A stretch of DNA of 64,000 bases from Winogradskyella algicola (GTDB lineage Bacteria > Bacteroidota > Bacteroidia > Flavobacteriales > Flavobacteriaceae): assembly GCF_005869935.1 (NCBI RefSeq), contig NZ_SZQF01000003.1, forward strand, positions 124,001 to 188,000, given 5' to 3'. The position numbers were made by a program, and so were the translations under genes. The notes beneath the pieces were generated by a model, which was given only the letters and a program-made list of their open reading frames with translations, was not told the DNA's origin and ran no database searches. Positions 8,364 through 16,430 of this stretch are shown here, piece after piece (the first letter of the stretch is position 1; every line of letters begins with the position of its first letter).

Positions 8364-8792
8364 ATGGGAATTGAATACACAGATTTAGCATCAAGAGTTA
8401 TAAATCAAACCTCAACTGAGTTTGGAATTACTCATTTTTTTAAAGATATCGCAGTTATAGAGTTTAATGGAGGTACACATATAGACTTAAAGGCTGTAAA
8501 TCCAACATTAAAATCCATAAAAAAGCACTATGGTTCTTCTAAACCATTTGGAATCATTGCAAATAGAGTTAACTCTTACTCTATCTCTTTATTAGATCTA
8601 AAAAAAGCAAGACAAAGACTACCAAACTTAGCAGCCTACGGTATAGTTAGTTATACCGACGCTACACGTATGAATGCTGAAATTGAAAGTAGTTTTTGTG
8701 AATGGAAAGACATATGTTTTAATAACCTTTATGAAAGCCTGAATACCATTCAACAGCGAATAGAAAATAATTTCAGTGATAGCATAGCTTAA
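8364..8792 (+). CDS. STAS/SpoIIAA-like hypothetical protein, second paralogue
   Basis: 142 residues from ATG 8364 (the TTG at 8355 is also in frame). It shares with the preceding protein the block PFGIIANRVNSYSI, the following LPNLAAYGIVSY and an amphipathic C-terminal helix, with clear divergence elsewhere. The two genes are 132 bases apart in the same direction. The duplicates differ most at their N-termini and at the last 40 residues. It is soluble and cytosolic. Function is unknown. Confidence 0.7.
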   Translation: MGIEYTDLASRVINQTSTEFGITHFFKDIAVIEFNGGTHIDLKAVNPTLKSIKKHYGSSKPFGIIANRVNSYSISLLDLKKARQRLPNLAAYGIVSYTDATRMNAEIESSFCEWKDICFNNLYESLNTIQQRIENNFSDSIA

Positions 8793-8796
8793 ACTA

Positions 8797-8846
8797 ATTT
8801 TCAAATTCTAGTTTAAAAGTCGATAACCTCTTTAGTATTTGAAAAT
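8797..8846. terminator. Possible AT-rich terminator between convergent genes
   Basis: ATTTTCAAAT (8797-8806) and ATTTGAAAAT (8837-8846) are perfect complements around a 30-base loop, at the meeting point of the second STAS-like gene and the T9SS protein. The stem has few G or C bases and the loop is long, so the call is weak. Confidence 0.3.
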
Positions 8847-8866
8847 CAATTTTGTTTTCTAATAAA

Positions 8867-9775
8867 TTAATATTTTATGATATTCTTTGTATCAGAGTTT
8901 CCATTGGTATCAAAAACCTTTATAACATACATCCCATTTGCAAAATCTGTAATATCTAACTCATGTTCAGTAGATACTTGGTCAGTTATTACTGTTTTTA
9001 ATAGTTTTCCTTGGATATCGTAAACCGTGATTTCCTTTAAATTATTTTTTGATGTTATTTTATACTTCCCTGTACTTGAAGGATTAGGATAAATCGATAC
9101 ATCAGTAGCTTCAAACTCACGGATATTTAAGGTTGCATAGGTTATACTAAGCATTGGAGCTACATTCTGATCTTTACTTCCAAATCTCCTAGTGGTATTA
9201 GACGAAGATTCATCTCCAATTAATATCCAACCATAATTACTATTGGTGCCATCAATCCAATTCTGAACATCTTCTACCAAAGTACTCGTAGAACTAAATA
9301 CTTTACTTCCTGTGGTATTATCCATAGACAAAGAATGTGTTGCATCCGCAATAAAGTCTCCACCAGGTGTCGTCCAATTAGATGTTCCTAGCATAGCGTC
9401 AGACCAAGTAGCATCAGGTGCCACAGCAGCAGATCCTGAGCCGCCACCGCTAAATGAAGTACCTTCACCCCAAGGGGTTGTTAATCGGTGTAATGTAAAA
9501 GTATCAGTTGTACTAGAACTTACCTGATTTACATTGAGTGTAAGCGTAACAGAAGAAACAATTGCTGTTGAAGGTATTGCCGAAAAATCGAATTGAAACA
9601 AACATCTTCTATTATTTCCCATAGAATTTTGACCAGAGAATAACCTTCCTAATCCATTTGAATTGTTAGATTCTGAAAAAATGGAATTATCTTGTGAAGC
9701 TGTAAGATCTACTGTAGTTTGACTGAAGGAAAAATTAACAAATAATATTAATAAATAAAGTACAATTTTTTTCAT
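8867..9775 (-). CDS. Secreted DNRLRE-domain protein with T9SS type A sorting domain
   Basis: 302 residues. A signal peptide (1-18, ending SFS) is followed by a DNRLRE-like beta-sandwich, about residues 20-210. It begins TVDLTASQDNSIFSESNNSN and contains NNRRCLFQFDFSAIP, VTLTLNV, WTTPGGDF and GWILIGDES. After a short linker, a C-terminal Por sorting domain starts at DVSIYPNPSSTGKY and ends GMYVIKVFDTNG...IIKY. It should be exported by the type IX system and attached to or released from the surface. It may bind a polymer, but no catalytic domain is visible. Confidence 0.85.
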   Translation of the reverse strand: MKKIVLYLLILFVNFSFSQTTVDLTASQDNSIFSESNNSNGLGRLFSGQNSMGNNRRCLFQFDFSAIPSTAIVSSVTLTLNVNQVSSSTTDTFTLHRLTTPWGEGTSFSGGGSGSAAVAPDATWSDAMLGTSNWTTPGGDFIADATHSLSMDNTTGSKVFSSTSTLVEDVQNWIDGTNSNYGWILIGDESSSNTTRRFGSKDQNVAPMLSITYATLNIREFEATDVSIYPNPSSTGKYKITSKNNLKEITVYDIQGKLLKTVITDQVSTEHELDITDFANGMYVIKVFDTNGNSDTKNIIKY

Positions 9776-9818
9776 AAAGTTTGGTTTGGTGTTTTCAAAA
9801 ATTAAAAGAATTTAGAGC

Positions 9819-10649
9819 TTATTTTAAATAAATACCGTCATTCTTTATTTCTATTTGTCGCTCTTTATACAAAGATCCAATAGCTTTTTTAAAAGCCTTT
9901 TTACTCATCTGTAATTGCTCTTTTATATCTTCTGGACTCGATTTGTCGTGAAGAGGTAAAAAACCGCTATTATCTTTCAATTCATCAAGAATAAACTCAG
10001 CATTAGGCTCTATATTTCTATAACCTATTTGGCTAAGAGATATATCTAACTTATTATCGTCTCGTACTTTCTTAACGATGCCCTTAAGCCTGTCTCCTAC
10101 ACTTATATCTTTATAAATATCATCTTTAAACACTAAACCTAAATGCTTTTTGTTAACGATAACATTCATACCGATTTCTGAAGGATGAGATACAATTAAG
10201 TCAACCTCATCAAATTGTTTAACCGTAAGTTCTTTATTATCTAAAAAACGATTGGTTTTACTAGATGCTACTAAACGTTCTGTTTCTTCATCTAAGTAAC
10301 AATACACCAAGTACCATCCACCTGCTTTCATTTTAAAAGCTTGTTCTTTGAATGGGCAGAACAATTCCTTTACCAAACCCCAATCTAAAAAAGCACCAAA
10401 CTTAGTAACTTGGTTACAACGCAATAAAGCAAAATCTCCTTTTTTAATAAAAGGTTTATCAGTTGTGGCTACAGGTCGCTCTTCATTATCCAAATACACA
10501 AATACCTCTAGTTTATCACCAATTTCAAATGCATCTGGCACATATCTGTTTGGTAATAAGACTTCACCACCTTCACCATCACCAAGGAATAGACCTGGTT
10601 CAGTATCTCTCAGTATTTCTAATGTATTGTATTCTCCTAAATGTATCAT
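9819..10649 (-). CDS. CvfB-like S1 RNA-binding protein
   Basis: 276 residues from ATG 10649 (MIHLGEYNTLEIL). The open frame extends to 10718 but that extension runs through a terminator hairpin, so the shorter start is right. Domains: S1-like folds at about 1-60 (DGEGGEVLLPNRYVP) and 65-130 (ALLRCNQVTKFGAFLDWGL, LFCPFKEQAFKM), a third at about 135-215 ending KLDISLSQIG, and a C-terminal winged helix (DELKDNSGFLPLHDKSSPED, MSKKAFKKAIGSLYKE). This is the CvfB/YitL layout, an RNA-binding virulence and expression regulator in firmicutes. Its role here is unknown. Confidence 0.88.
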   Translation of the reverse strand: MIHLGEYNTLEILRDTEPGLFLGDGEGGEVLLPNRYVPDAFEIGDKLEVFVYLDNEERPVATTDKPFIKKGDFALLRCNQVTKFGAFLDWGLVKELFCPFKEQAFKMKAGGWYLVYCYLDEETERLVASSKTNRFLDNKELTVKQFDEVDLIVSHPSEIGMNVIVNKKHLGLVFKDDIYKDISVGDRLKGIVKKVRDDNKLDISLSQIGYRNIEPNAEFILDELKDNSGFLPLHDKSSPEDIKEQLQMSKKAFKKAIGSLYKERQIEIKNDGIYLK

Positions 10650-10700
10650 TCTGCAAAGGTAGAAATAAGTTGCATGTGAAAAGTAGAAAGTTACAGAAAT

Positions 10701-10728
10701 AAAAAAAGCCTTTCTCATTAGAAAGGCT
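10701..10728 (-). terminator. Terminator of the DUF2853 gene
   Basis: AGCCTTTCT (10707-10715) and AGAAAGGCT (10720-10728) form a perfect 9-bp stem with a 4-base loop. The minus strand continues into seven T (complement of 10701-10707). It is 26 bases past the DUF2853 stop, and it fixes the CvfB start downstream. Confidence 0.85.
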
Positions 10729-10753
10729 TAAATATTTTATATTACAAGGTTTA

Positions 10754-11092
10754 CTAGTAAACCGAAGCTTTGTTAAAATGAGTACATAATAAATAGTACA
10801 CAACAGCTCTATACTTATTTCTGTTAGACTGACCGTATTTATCCATTACCGAAGCAATTGCACCGTCTAAATCATCGCTTTCGCTAAGACCTAATTTTTT
10901 AATTAAGTAATTGTTTTTTACGGTTTTTAACTCACTTTCATCAGAACCAGAAACTGTTGAAGAATCTGCATTGTAAATCGAAGGGCCTAAACCTACAGTA
11001 ACTTTAGTTAGTAAATCCATATCTGGGTTAACACCACATTTGTCTTTTAAATCTGCTGCGTACTTTGCGATTAATTCGTCTCTTTTACTCAT
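10754..11092 (-). CDS. DUF2853 family protein
   Basis: 112 residues, soluble. It begins MSKRDELIAKYAADLKDK, contains CGVNPDMDLLTKVTVGLGPSIYNAD and ends with a helical region, QSNRNKYRAVVYYLLCTHF. The length and these blocks match DUF2853, a helical family of unknown function widespread in Bacteroidota and proteobacteria. It has its own strong terminator and a 106-base upstream gap after menD, so it is probably transcribed on its own. Confidence 0.85.
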   Translation of the reverse strand: MSKRDELIAKYAADLKDKCGVNPDMDLLTKVTVGLGPSIYNADSSTVSGSDESELKTVKNNYLIKKLGLSESDDLDGAIASVMDKYGQSNRNKYRAVVYYLLCTHFNKASVY

Positions 11093-11198
11093 TTTTATAT
11101 TTGTTATTAGGTTAAATAAATTATCTCACTAAAGGTAAGTATTTTTTAGACACCTAAAAAGCTGAGAAGTCACATCTTATTGATATTTAACGATTAAG

Positions 11199-12959
11199 TT
11201 ACTTTATAAACTTAAAATAATTTAAAAGCACCTCATCATTAATTGTCGATGGAGTAAAAATTTCTAAAAGTTTTGGTTTTTTTGAAACATTGTAAAACTT
11301 ATCCAATGCTTCATTTAAAGCGTTTTCATCTGTTGCTTTAGAATATTCAAAATCATACATCTCGCACAGTTGCTTGGCGGTTAAATGATGTTTGGTTTCA
11401 AAGTAAGTATCAAAATTTTCAGTATTCTTATGACCTGGTAAAATCCTAAAAATACCACCACCTTCATTATTTATAACAATGATTCTAAAGGTCTTTGGTA
11501 TATAATTATTCCAAAGTGCATTACTATCATAGAAGAAACTTAAATCTCCCGTTACAAAGGTTGTACGTTGTTTATTTACTACTGCAGCACCAACTGCTGT
11601 ACTCGTGCTACCATCTATACCACTTGTACCTCTATTGCAAAAAACAGTAATATCTTTTCTTAATTGAAATAATTGTGTGTAACGTATCGCAGAACTATTG
11701 CCGACTTGCAGTTGACTCTGCTTCGGAATACTTTTTAGCAACATATTAAAAACCGTAAAATCCGAATACGGAATAGTCTTTAAATAATCATCATGAAGCT
11801 TTCTTCGCTTTTGTCTCACTTTTAACCAATTGACCTTGTAATCACTTTTGGTATGATGTGTTACTTGTGGTAAAAAGGTTTTTAAAAATGTATTGGGAGT
11901 TAGTTTAATGTGTTTATCTAAACAGAAAAAAGTATCATTTGCATTAAATAAATCTACATGCCAATGATCTTCTGGCTTGTATTGTCTTAAAAAAGCTTTG
12001 ATCTTTTTAGACACAATCATACTACCAAATGTTAAAAGGATATCTGGTTGTAATGATTGAAACGCTTCCTCATCGAGTGGAGCTATCATTTTATCAATTC
12101 CGGGAAAAAAATCAGGATGATGCAAATTTGAAGTGGTCTCCGTAAAAACCAAAACACTATCATCATCAGCTAACTCTTGTAGCCATTGCTCTTCTATAGA
12201 GTTTGGCTGTAATACACCTACCAGAATCATTTTTCGTTTTGCCGAATGCCAGACATCCAATAAGCTTTTTATTTCAAACTCGTCTATCTTCTCTGTTCGG
12301 TCGGCTATACTAAATGGTTTAGGATTTATGCTTAATTCATCTACTGTTTCATAAAGTGGTTCATCAAAAGGAATATTAATATGTACTGGACCTGACTTTA
12401 ATCTTGCAACTGTTATGGCATCATGTACTTCAGATTCGTTATAGGTTTGAATGTCTTTTTGAAGACCCAGAAAGCGTTCAAGCTTATTCTCAATACTTCG
12501 CATTATTGGCAGCTCATCATCTGAAGATTTTTGCTCTTTGTCTTTTAAATCTAGTTTTAGGTTGGTACTATATAATACGTGCTCTCCGTAAACATTTTTC
12601 TGTTTTATGGTTTGTCCGTCACCTATATCTATTAAGTGTTTAGGTCTATCTGCCGACAACACTAATAATGGAATATTACTGTAATACGCCTCGGAGATAG
12701 CAGGATAATAATTAAGCAAAGCACTACCAGACGTACAAACCAAAGCTACAGGTTCTTGTATTTGCTGCGAAATACCAAGCGCAAAAAAAGCAGCACAACG
12801 TTCATCTACAATACTATAGCAGCTAAAAAATTCGTCGTGGGTAAAACCTATGGTTAATGGTGCGTTTCGGCTTCCTGGCGAAATAATTATATGCTTAACA
12901 TTATGCGTTTTGCATAGTGTAACAACCGTTTGGGATAAGGGAATTTTAGAGTATTTCAT
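11199..12959 (-). CDS. menD: SEPHCHC synthase
   Basis: A ThDP enzyme joining 2-oxoglutarate and isochorismate, the first committed step of menaquinone synthesis. 586 residues from ATG 12959 (the TTG at 12962 is also in frame). The N-terminal domain has IISPGSRNAPLTIGF and a conserved acidic VDERCAAFFALG (ThDP activation Glu). The C-terminal domain has RGTSGIDGSTSTAVGAA and the ThDP/Mg motif GDLSFFYDSNALWN, then NNEGGGIF. The length is normal. It lies 30 bases after menF, in an operon with the hotdog gene. Confidence 0.96.
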   Translation of the reverse strand: MKYSKIPLSQTVVTLCKTHNVKHIIISPGSRNAPLTIGFTHDEFFSCYSIVDERCAAFFALGISQQIQEPVALVCTSGSALLNYYPAISEAYYSNIPLLVLSADRPKHLIDIGDGQTIKQKNVYGEHVLYSTNLKLDLKDKEQKSSDDELPIMRSIENKLERFLGLQKDIQTYNESEVHDAITVARLKSGPVHINIPFDEPLYETVDELSINPKPFSIADRTEKIDEFEIKSLLDVWHSAKRKMILVGVLQPNSIEEQWLQELADDDSVLVFTETTSNLHHPDFFPGIDKMIAPLDEEAFQSLQPDILLTFGSMIVSKKIKAFLRQYKPEDHWHVDLFNANDTFFCLDKHIKLTPNTFLKTFLPQVTHHTKSDYKVNWLKVRQKRRKLHDDYLKTIPYSDFTVFNMLLKSIPKQSQLQVGNSSAIRYTQLFQLRKDITVFCNRGTSGIDGSTSTAVGAAVVNKQRTTFVTGDLSFFYDSNALWNNYIPKTFRIIVINNEGGGIFRILPGHKNTENFDTYFETKHHLTAKQLCEMYDFEYSKATDENALNEALDKFYNVSKKPKLLEIFTPSTINDEVLLNYFKFIK

Positions 12960-12989
12960 CAAAAAACAAAGATAAGGATTCTCTTAGTT

Positions 12990-14105
12990 TTAACTTAAAA
13001 CGTTAACGATTGTTTTAGTTTTATTTACGGTTTCTTCCCATTCGTTTTGCGGAACTGAATCCTTAGTAATACCACCACCTACATAAATTACTGCTTTTTT
13101 ATCCTTTAATTGCATACAACGTAGGTTGACATAAAAATTAGAATGCTTTCTTACTACGGTATAAGCGTTATTCTCAACATTACGTCTGTTGGTATTTCTG
13201 GTTTTAGACGATTTTAAATTCAATTCGCCTAAAAACCCTGTGTAATACTCGCGTTTATAATTTTCATTTTTTAGAATAAACTGTCTGGATGTTTCCTTCG
13301 GAAAACCACAAACGGCTGGTGTAGGATGTAAGGCTTCTATAACAGATTTTAAGTTACTATCGCTTTTTATCTGACTATGTATGTATGTTTTAAGATGTAA
13401 GAGGTTTCCTGCTCTTACCGTTTCAACATCAGAAACTTTAATATCCTTGGTATGAGGTTCAATTTGCTGAACTATATAATCGGTTACAATTTGCTGCTCC
13501 TCATACTCTTTGTTTGTCCATGAGACGTCTTCTGTTTCTACATAAGGCTGTGTTCCTGCTAATGAAATTGTTGTGAGTTGTTTGCCTTCAACCTTGAACA
13601 ATAACTCAGGTGTTGCACCTAACCATAAGCCTACTTTTGGATGATACCAACAATATACCATCGCATTTTTGTAGGTATTAAAAAGACGCTTAAAAATGGT
13701 AAGTGGATTTGTACTTTCTATATCTTTTTCAACCTTACGAGACAACACAACCTTAGACAACTCTCCTTGCTTTATAGCATCTATCCCTTTTGTAACAAGC
13801 TGCACATGCTGTTCCTCACCATAGTTCTCAATAGTTGTAGTTTTAAAATCTTCATCTAAATCTAAATTAGAGATTTCCAAAGTAAGATGTTCACAGTTTG
13901 CTTCAGGAAGTAATATGCTTTTGTCACTTAAATCAAAAGGTGCAAACACAAAACCGCTTTCTGTAAAGTCTGATGTGGTATACAGGGAATCGTCATTTTG
14001 TAACCAGCACTTAATGATAGAATTAATGGCTCTGCTGTATACAACAAAAGGTAGTTGGTTTTGGTATTGACGCTCTAAAGTTTCAAAAAAAGAATCTTGA
14101 GTCAT
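12990..14105 (-). CDS. menF: Isochorismate synthase
   Basis: Converts chorismate to isochorismate for MenD. 371 residues with the chorismate-binding fold over the C-terminal two thirds. Visible motifs are SKVVLSRKVE, GLWLGATPELLFK, TISLAGTQPY, LHPTPAVCGFPKE, YYTGFLGELN and VGGGITKDSVPQNEWEET. The Lys base in the first block and the Glu residues in the last blocks fit the MenF/EntC group rather than anthranilate or PABA synthases. The hotdog thioesterase precedes it with a 3-base gap and menD follows, so this is a men operon. Confidence 0.93.
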   Translation of the reverse strand: MTQDSFFETLERQYQNQLPFVVYSRAINSIIKCWLQNDDSLYTTSDFTESGFVFAPFDLSDKSILLPEANCEHLTLEISNLDLDEDFKTTTIENYGEEQHVQLVTKGIDAIKQGELSKVVLSRKVEKDIESTNPLTIFKRLFNTYKNAMVYCWYHPKVGLWLGATPELLFKVEGKQLTTISLAGTQPYVETEDVSWTNKEYEEQQIVTDYIVQQIEPHTKDIKVSDVETVRAGNLLHLKTYIHSQIKSDSNLKSVIEALHPTPAVCGFPKETSRQFILKNENYKREYYTGFLGELNLKSSKTRNTNRRNVENNAYTVVRKHSNFYVNLRCMQLKDKKAVIYVGGGITKDSVPQNEWEETVNKTKTIVNVLS

Positions 14106-14108
14106 CTA

Positions 14109-14534
14109 TTACTTTTTAAGTGGTAATGAAATGGTAGATAAACGGCAAATGGAGATTAAATTATCCTGCTCGTCCGTAACTCTAATATCTAACAATTGAG
14201 TGGTACGACCCTTGTGTAAAAATGTGGCTTTAGCATACACATAACCTTCTCTCACGCTCTTTAAATGGTTAGCAGTAATCTCTAAACCTCTAACAAAATA
14301 CTCTTCTAAATCTATAAATATATGCGATGCAAAACTCCCAACGCTCTCTGCCAAAGCAGCGGTTGCACCACCATGCAACACTCCATCTGGTTGATGTACT
14401 TTTGGAGTCACTGGCATTCTGGCAACCAAAAAATCTTCACCATAGTCTATCATCTCTATATCTAGCGTTTCCATTAAGGTGTTTTTACTAACAGCATTGG
14501 CCTTTGCTAGAATTTCCTCTTTAGATAGTTGCAT
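14109..14534 (-). CDS. PaaI-type hotdog thioesterase, probable DHNA-CoA thioesterase
   Basis: 141 residues with a single hotdog domain. The motif VHQPDGVLHGGATAALAESVGS carries the helix and the catalytic acidic residue typical of PaaI/YdiI/MenI enzymes. The C-terminus has YAKATFLHKGRTTQLLDIRV. It is three bases upstream of menF in the same transcript, and DHNA-CoA must be hydrolysed before MenA acts, so a MenI role is likely. Sequence alone cannot separate it from PaaI. Confidence 0.82.
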   Translation of the reverse strand: MQLSKEEILAKANAVSKNTLMETLDIEMIDYGEDFLVARMPVTPKVHQPDGVLHGGATAALAESVGSFASHIFIDLEEYFVRGLEITANHLKSVREGYVYAKATFLHKGRTTQLLDIRVTDEQDNLISICRLSTISLPLKK

Positions 14535-14561
14535 AGAAAAATGTATTTTTAAAATCGATTA

Positions 14562-14569
14562 CAAAAATA
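14562..14569 (-). promoter_or_regulatory. -7 box for the hotdog-menF-menD operon
   Basis: The minus strand reads TATTTTTG, a perfect TAnnTTTG, 27 bases before the hotdog-gene ATG. The -33 element is not clear. Confidence 0.4.
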
Positions 14570-14587
14570 CTGAAACTACCAAGAATA

Positions 14588-15226
14588 ATGAATTCAGAAG
14601 AAAAAGAAATCACATATACAACCCGCAACTCCTACTCTACTCTAAACAGGCTTACCGAACACACTAAAAATGTGTGGTTTGTGTGTCATGGTATGGGTTA
14701 CCTAAGCCGTTACTTTTTACGCTATTTTAAACACCTAAATGCTGAAGAAAACTATATTATAGCTCCTCAAGCACCTAGCAAATATTACATTCAACCAAAA
14801 ATGCATGTTGGTGCCAATTGGTTAACAAGAGATAATACCGAAAGCGGCATGCATAACATTCTTAATTATTTTGATGCTGTTTTTGAAGCTGAAAATATTC
14901 CCGAGAATAAAAACCTTATTGTTTTGGGTTACTCACAAGGCGTGAGTGTGGCTATGCGTTATTTGGTTAAACGACAACTGCAATGTTCGCAATTGGTGCT
15001 ACATTCTGGTGGCATTCCTAAGGAACTCACCGCTAAAGACTTTGAGTATCTTTCTAAAGACACCAAGGTAAAACTGATTTACGGGACCGAAGACGAATAT
15101 TTAGATGCAGAACGAATAGCGCAAGAGTCGCAACGTGCGGAAGAACTCTTTAGTAAAAGGTTGAAGATTCTTCCTTTTGAAGGTAAGCATGTGGTTAATG
15201 TAGATTATATTAATGATTTGGTTTAG
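14588..15226 (+). CDS. Alpha/beta-hydrolase (carboxylesterase/phospholipase-like)
   Basis: 212 residues, no signal. Fold features: an early strand with WFVCHGMGYLSRYF (oxyanion region), the nucleophile elbow GYSQGVSVAMRY near residue 120, an acidic residue in YGTEDEYLDA and the catalytic His in FEGKHVV near the C-terminus. This is the full triad of the small carboxylesterase/lysophospholipase family (YpfH-like). It is transcribed away from the men operon with a 53-base gap. The substrate is unknown. Confidence 0.82.
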   Translation: MNSEEKEITYTTRNSYSTLNRLTEHTKNVWFVCHGMGYLSRYFLRYFKHLNAEENYIIAPQAPSKYYIQPKMHVGANWLTRDNTESGMHNILNYFDAVFEAENIPENKNLIVLGYSQGVSVAMRYLVKRQLQCSQLVLHSGGIPKELTAKDFEYLSKDTKVKLIYGTEDEYLDAERIAQESQRAEELFSKRLKILPFEGKHVVNVDYINDLV

Positions 15227-15240
15227 ATTTAAAAAGAATC

Positions 15241-15322
15241 GTCATTACGAGGAACGTAATGACGTGGTAATCTCTTGAATAAAACTTCTTTTTATAAGAT
15301 TGCCACACTACGCTGGCAATGA
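15241..15322. repeat. 82-bp palindromic element (GTCATTACG family)
   Basis: A composite of two hairpins. GTCATTACG/CGTAATGAC has a 5-base loop at 15241-15263. ATTGCCA/TGGCAAT closes the right end, which finishes in CAATGAC. The inner arms GTGGTAATCT and AGATTGCCAC are 9/10 complementary, so the whole unit can fold as one MITE-like structure with GTCATT ends. A related half copy lies inside pabB (62725-62760). Confidence 0.75.
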
Positions 15323-15325
15323 CAT

Positions 15326-15352
15326 AAAAAAAGCCACAACTACATTGTGGCT
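15326..15352 (-). terminator. Terminator of the YtxH gene
   Basis: AGCCACAA (15332-15339) and TTGTGGCT (15345-15352) form a perfect 8-bp stem. The minus strand continues into a run of T (complement of 15326-15332), 8 bases after the YtxH stop. Confidence 0.8.
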
Positions 15353-15359
15353 TCTATTA

Positions 15360-15683
15360 CTAACTTGTTTGCTGTAAGGTCTTATTCTTTTCTTTAAGAA
15401 TAGCCAATTGCTTTTCTAAAAAGGTAATGGCTTCTTCTGTTTTGTAACTGGCTTTAGAAGCAAAGTCTTTCATATCTTCTTTAAACTTGTCTTTACCAGA
15501 TTTTGCTGCTTTAGACAAGTCGTCTTTTACTTCTGTAAAGTCATCTACTAGTTTGTCTTTTATCTCCTTGCCTTCTTTTTTAAGATGATCTCTCGTGGTA
15601 CTGCCTTTATCTGGTGCTAACAATACACCGGCAGCTGCACCAATTAATGCTCCTAATACTAATACTCCTTTATACTGAATCAT
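15360..15683 (-). CDS. YtxH domain-containing protein
   Basis: 107 residues. An N-terminal hydrophobic segment with a glycine zipper-like run, VLVLGALIGAAAGVLLAPDK, is followed by GSTTRDHLKKEG, the standard YtxH layout. The rest is a charged amphipathic helix with alternating Lys and Asp/Glu, likely coiled coil. It is a small membrane-associated protein linked to envelope stress in other bacteria. It is monocistronic, with its own terminator. Confidence 0.85.
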   Translation of the reverse strand: MIQYKGVLVLGALIGAAAGVLLAPDKGSTTRDHLKKEGKEIKDKLVDDFTEVKDDLSKAAKSGKDKFKEDMKDFASKASYKTEEAITFLEKQLAILKEKNKTLQQTS

Positions 15684-15791
15684 AATTTTTCTTTTTTAAG
15701 TTAAACCTCATTTTAATTATTGGTAGTAAAATCTTATGTTTTGTTACAAACAAATTCAGTGCCAAAGGTTTAAAGCTAAAAATTTGAAACG

Positions 15792-16310
15792 CTACTCCGA
15801 TTTATGTACTTCCAATTCTATTTCTACCATAAACTCAGGAAGTGCCAATCCCTTTACTTCTAGCCAAGAACCTGTAGGAAAACCATTTTTGTATACTTCG
15901 GCTCTATAAGCAGAGTTTTCGAGCATTGATGCCATATCTGTTGTAAAAATATCTTCTTTAACGACATCATCAAAGGTACAGCCAAAGTGCTTTAATATTT
16001 TTTCTAAGTCGGCATAACAGTTTTTCATTTGTTGTTCTATGTCACCAACGGCTGTTGGGTTACCTTCGTCGTCCATACTAACCGCACCAGATATTTTAAT
16101 CTCATTTCCAATTTTTACAGCATGCGAATAGCCATATGCTTTTTCTACGTCTGGTCGTAACATAAAATACTCAGGCTTTTCGGCTTTGATTGTAACTTCT
16201 TTTTCTACGTCTTTAATGTCTTCTTGAGGTTGTTGTTTGCAACTTTGAAGCCCTAGAACTAATGCAAAAAGCATTACGAACAAAATTTTTTGGTTGGTTA
16301 GTCGTCTCAT
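15792..16310 (-). CDS. RidA-like lipoprotein lacking the catalytic arginine
   Basis: 172 residues. A signal peptide with lipobox LQSC (Cys24), a short linker and a RidA/YjgF fold from about residue 48 (YSHAVKIGNEIKISGAV, CYADLEKILKHFGC, VVKEDIFTTDM, FMVEIELEVH). In imine-deaminating RidA proteins an Arg lies in the PAR-S motif. Here that position reads FPTGSW, with Gly147, so deaminase activity is doubtful. Export as a lipoprotein is also unusual, since RidA is normally cytosolic. It probably belongs to an uncharacterised Rid subgroup. Confidence 0.83.
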   Translation of the reverse strand: MRRLTNQKILFVMLFALVLGLQSCKQQPQEDIKDVEKEVTIKAEKPEYFMLRPDVEKAYGYSHAVKIGNEIKISGAVSMDDEGNPTAVGDIEQQMKNCYADLEKILKHFGCTFDDVVKEDIFTTDMASMLENSAYRAEVYKNGFPTGSWLEVKGLALPEFMVEIELEVHKSE

Positions 16311-16430
16311 AATTTTGATGGTTTAGTGATTAATTAATTTGGTTTCGTTCTATGGCATTTTTAGGGAGAGGATTTTCAAAAGTATACGGGAACAAGCAAC
16401 TACTTGTAGTCTTTTTTGCCATTAGTAATC

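Noticed and set aside
12404..12643. 79-codon open frame on the plus strand inside menD
   Set aside because: Shadow of the menD coding sequence; no start signal and no family resemblance.
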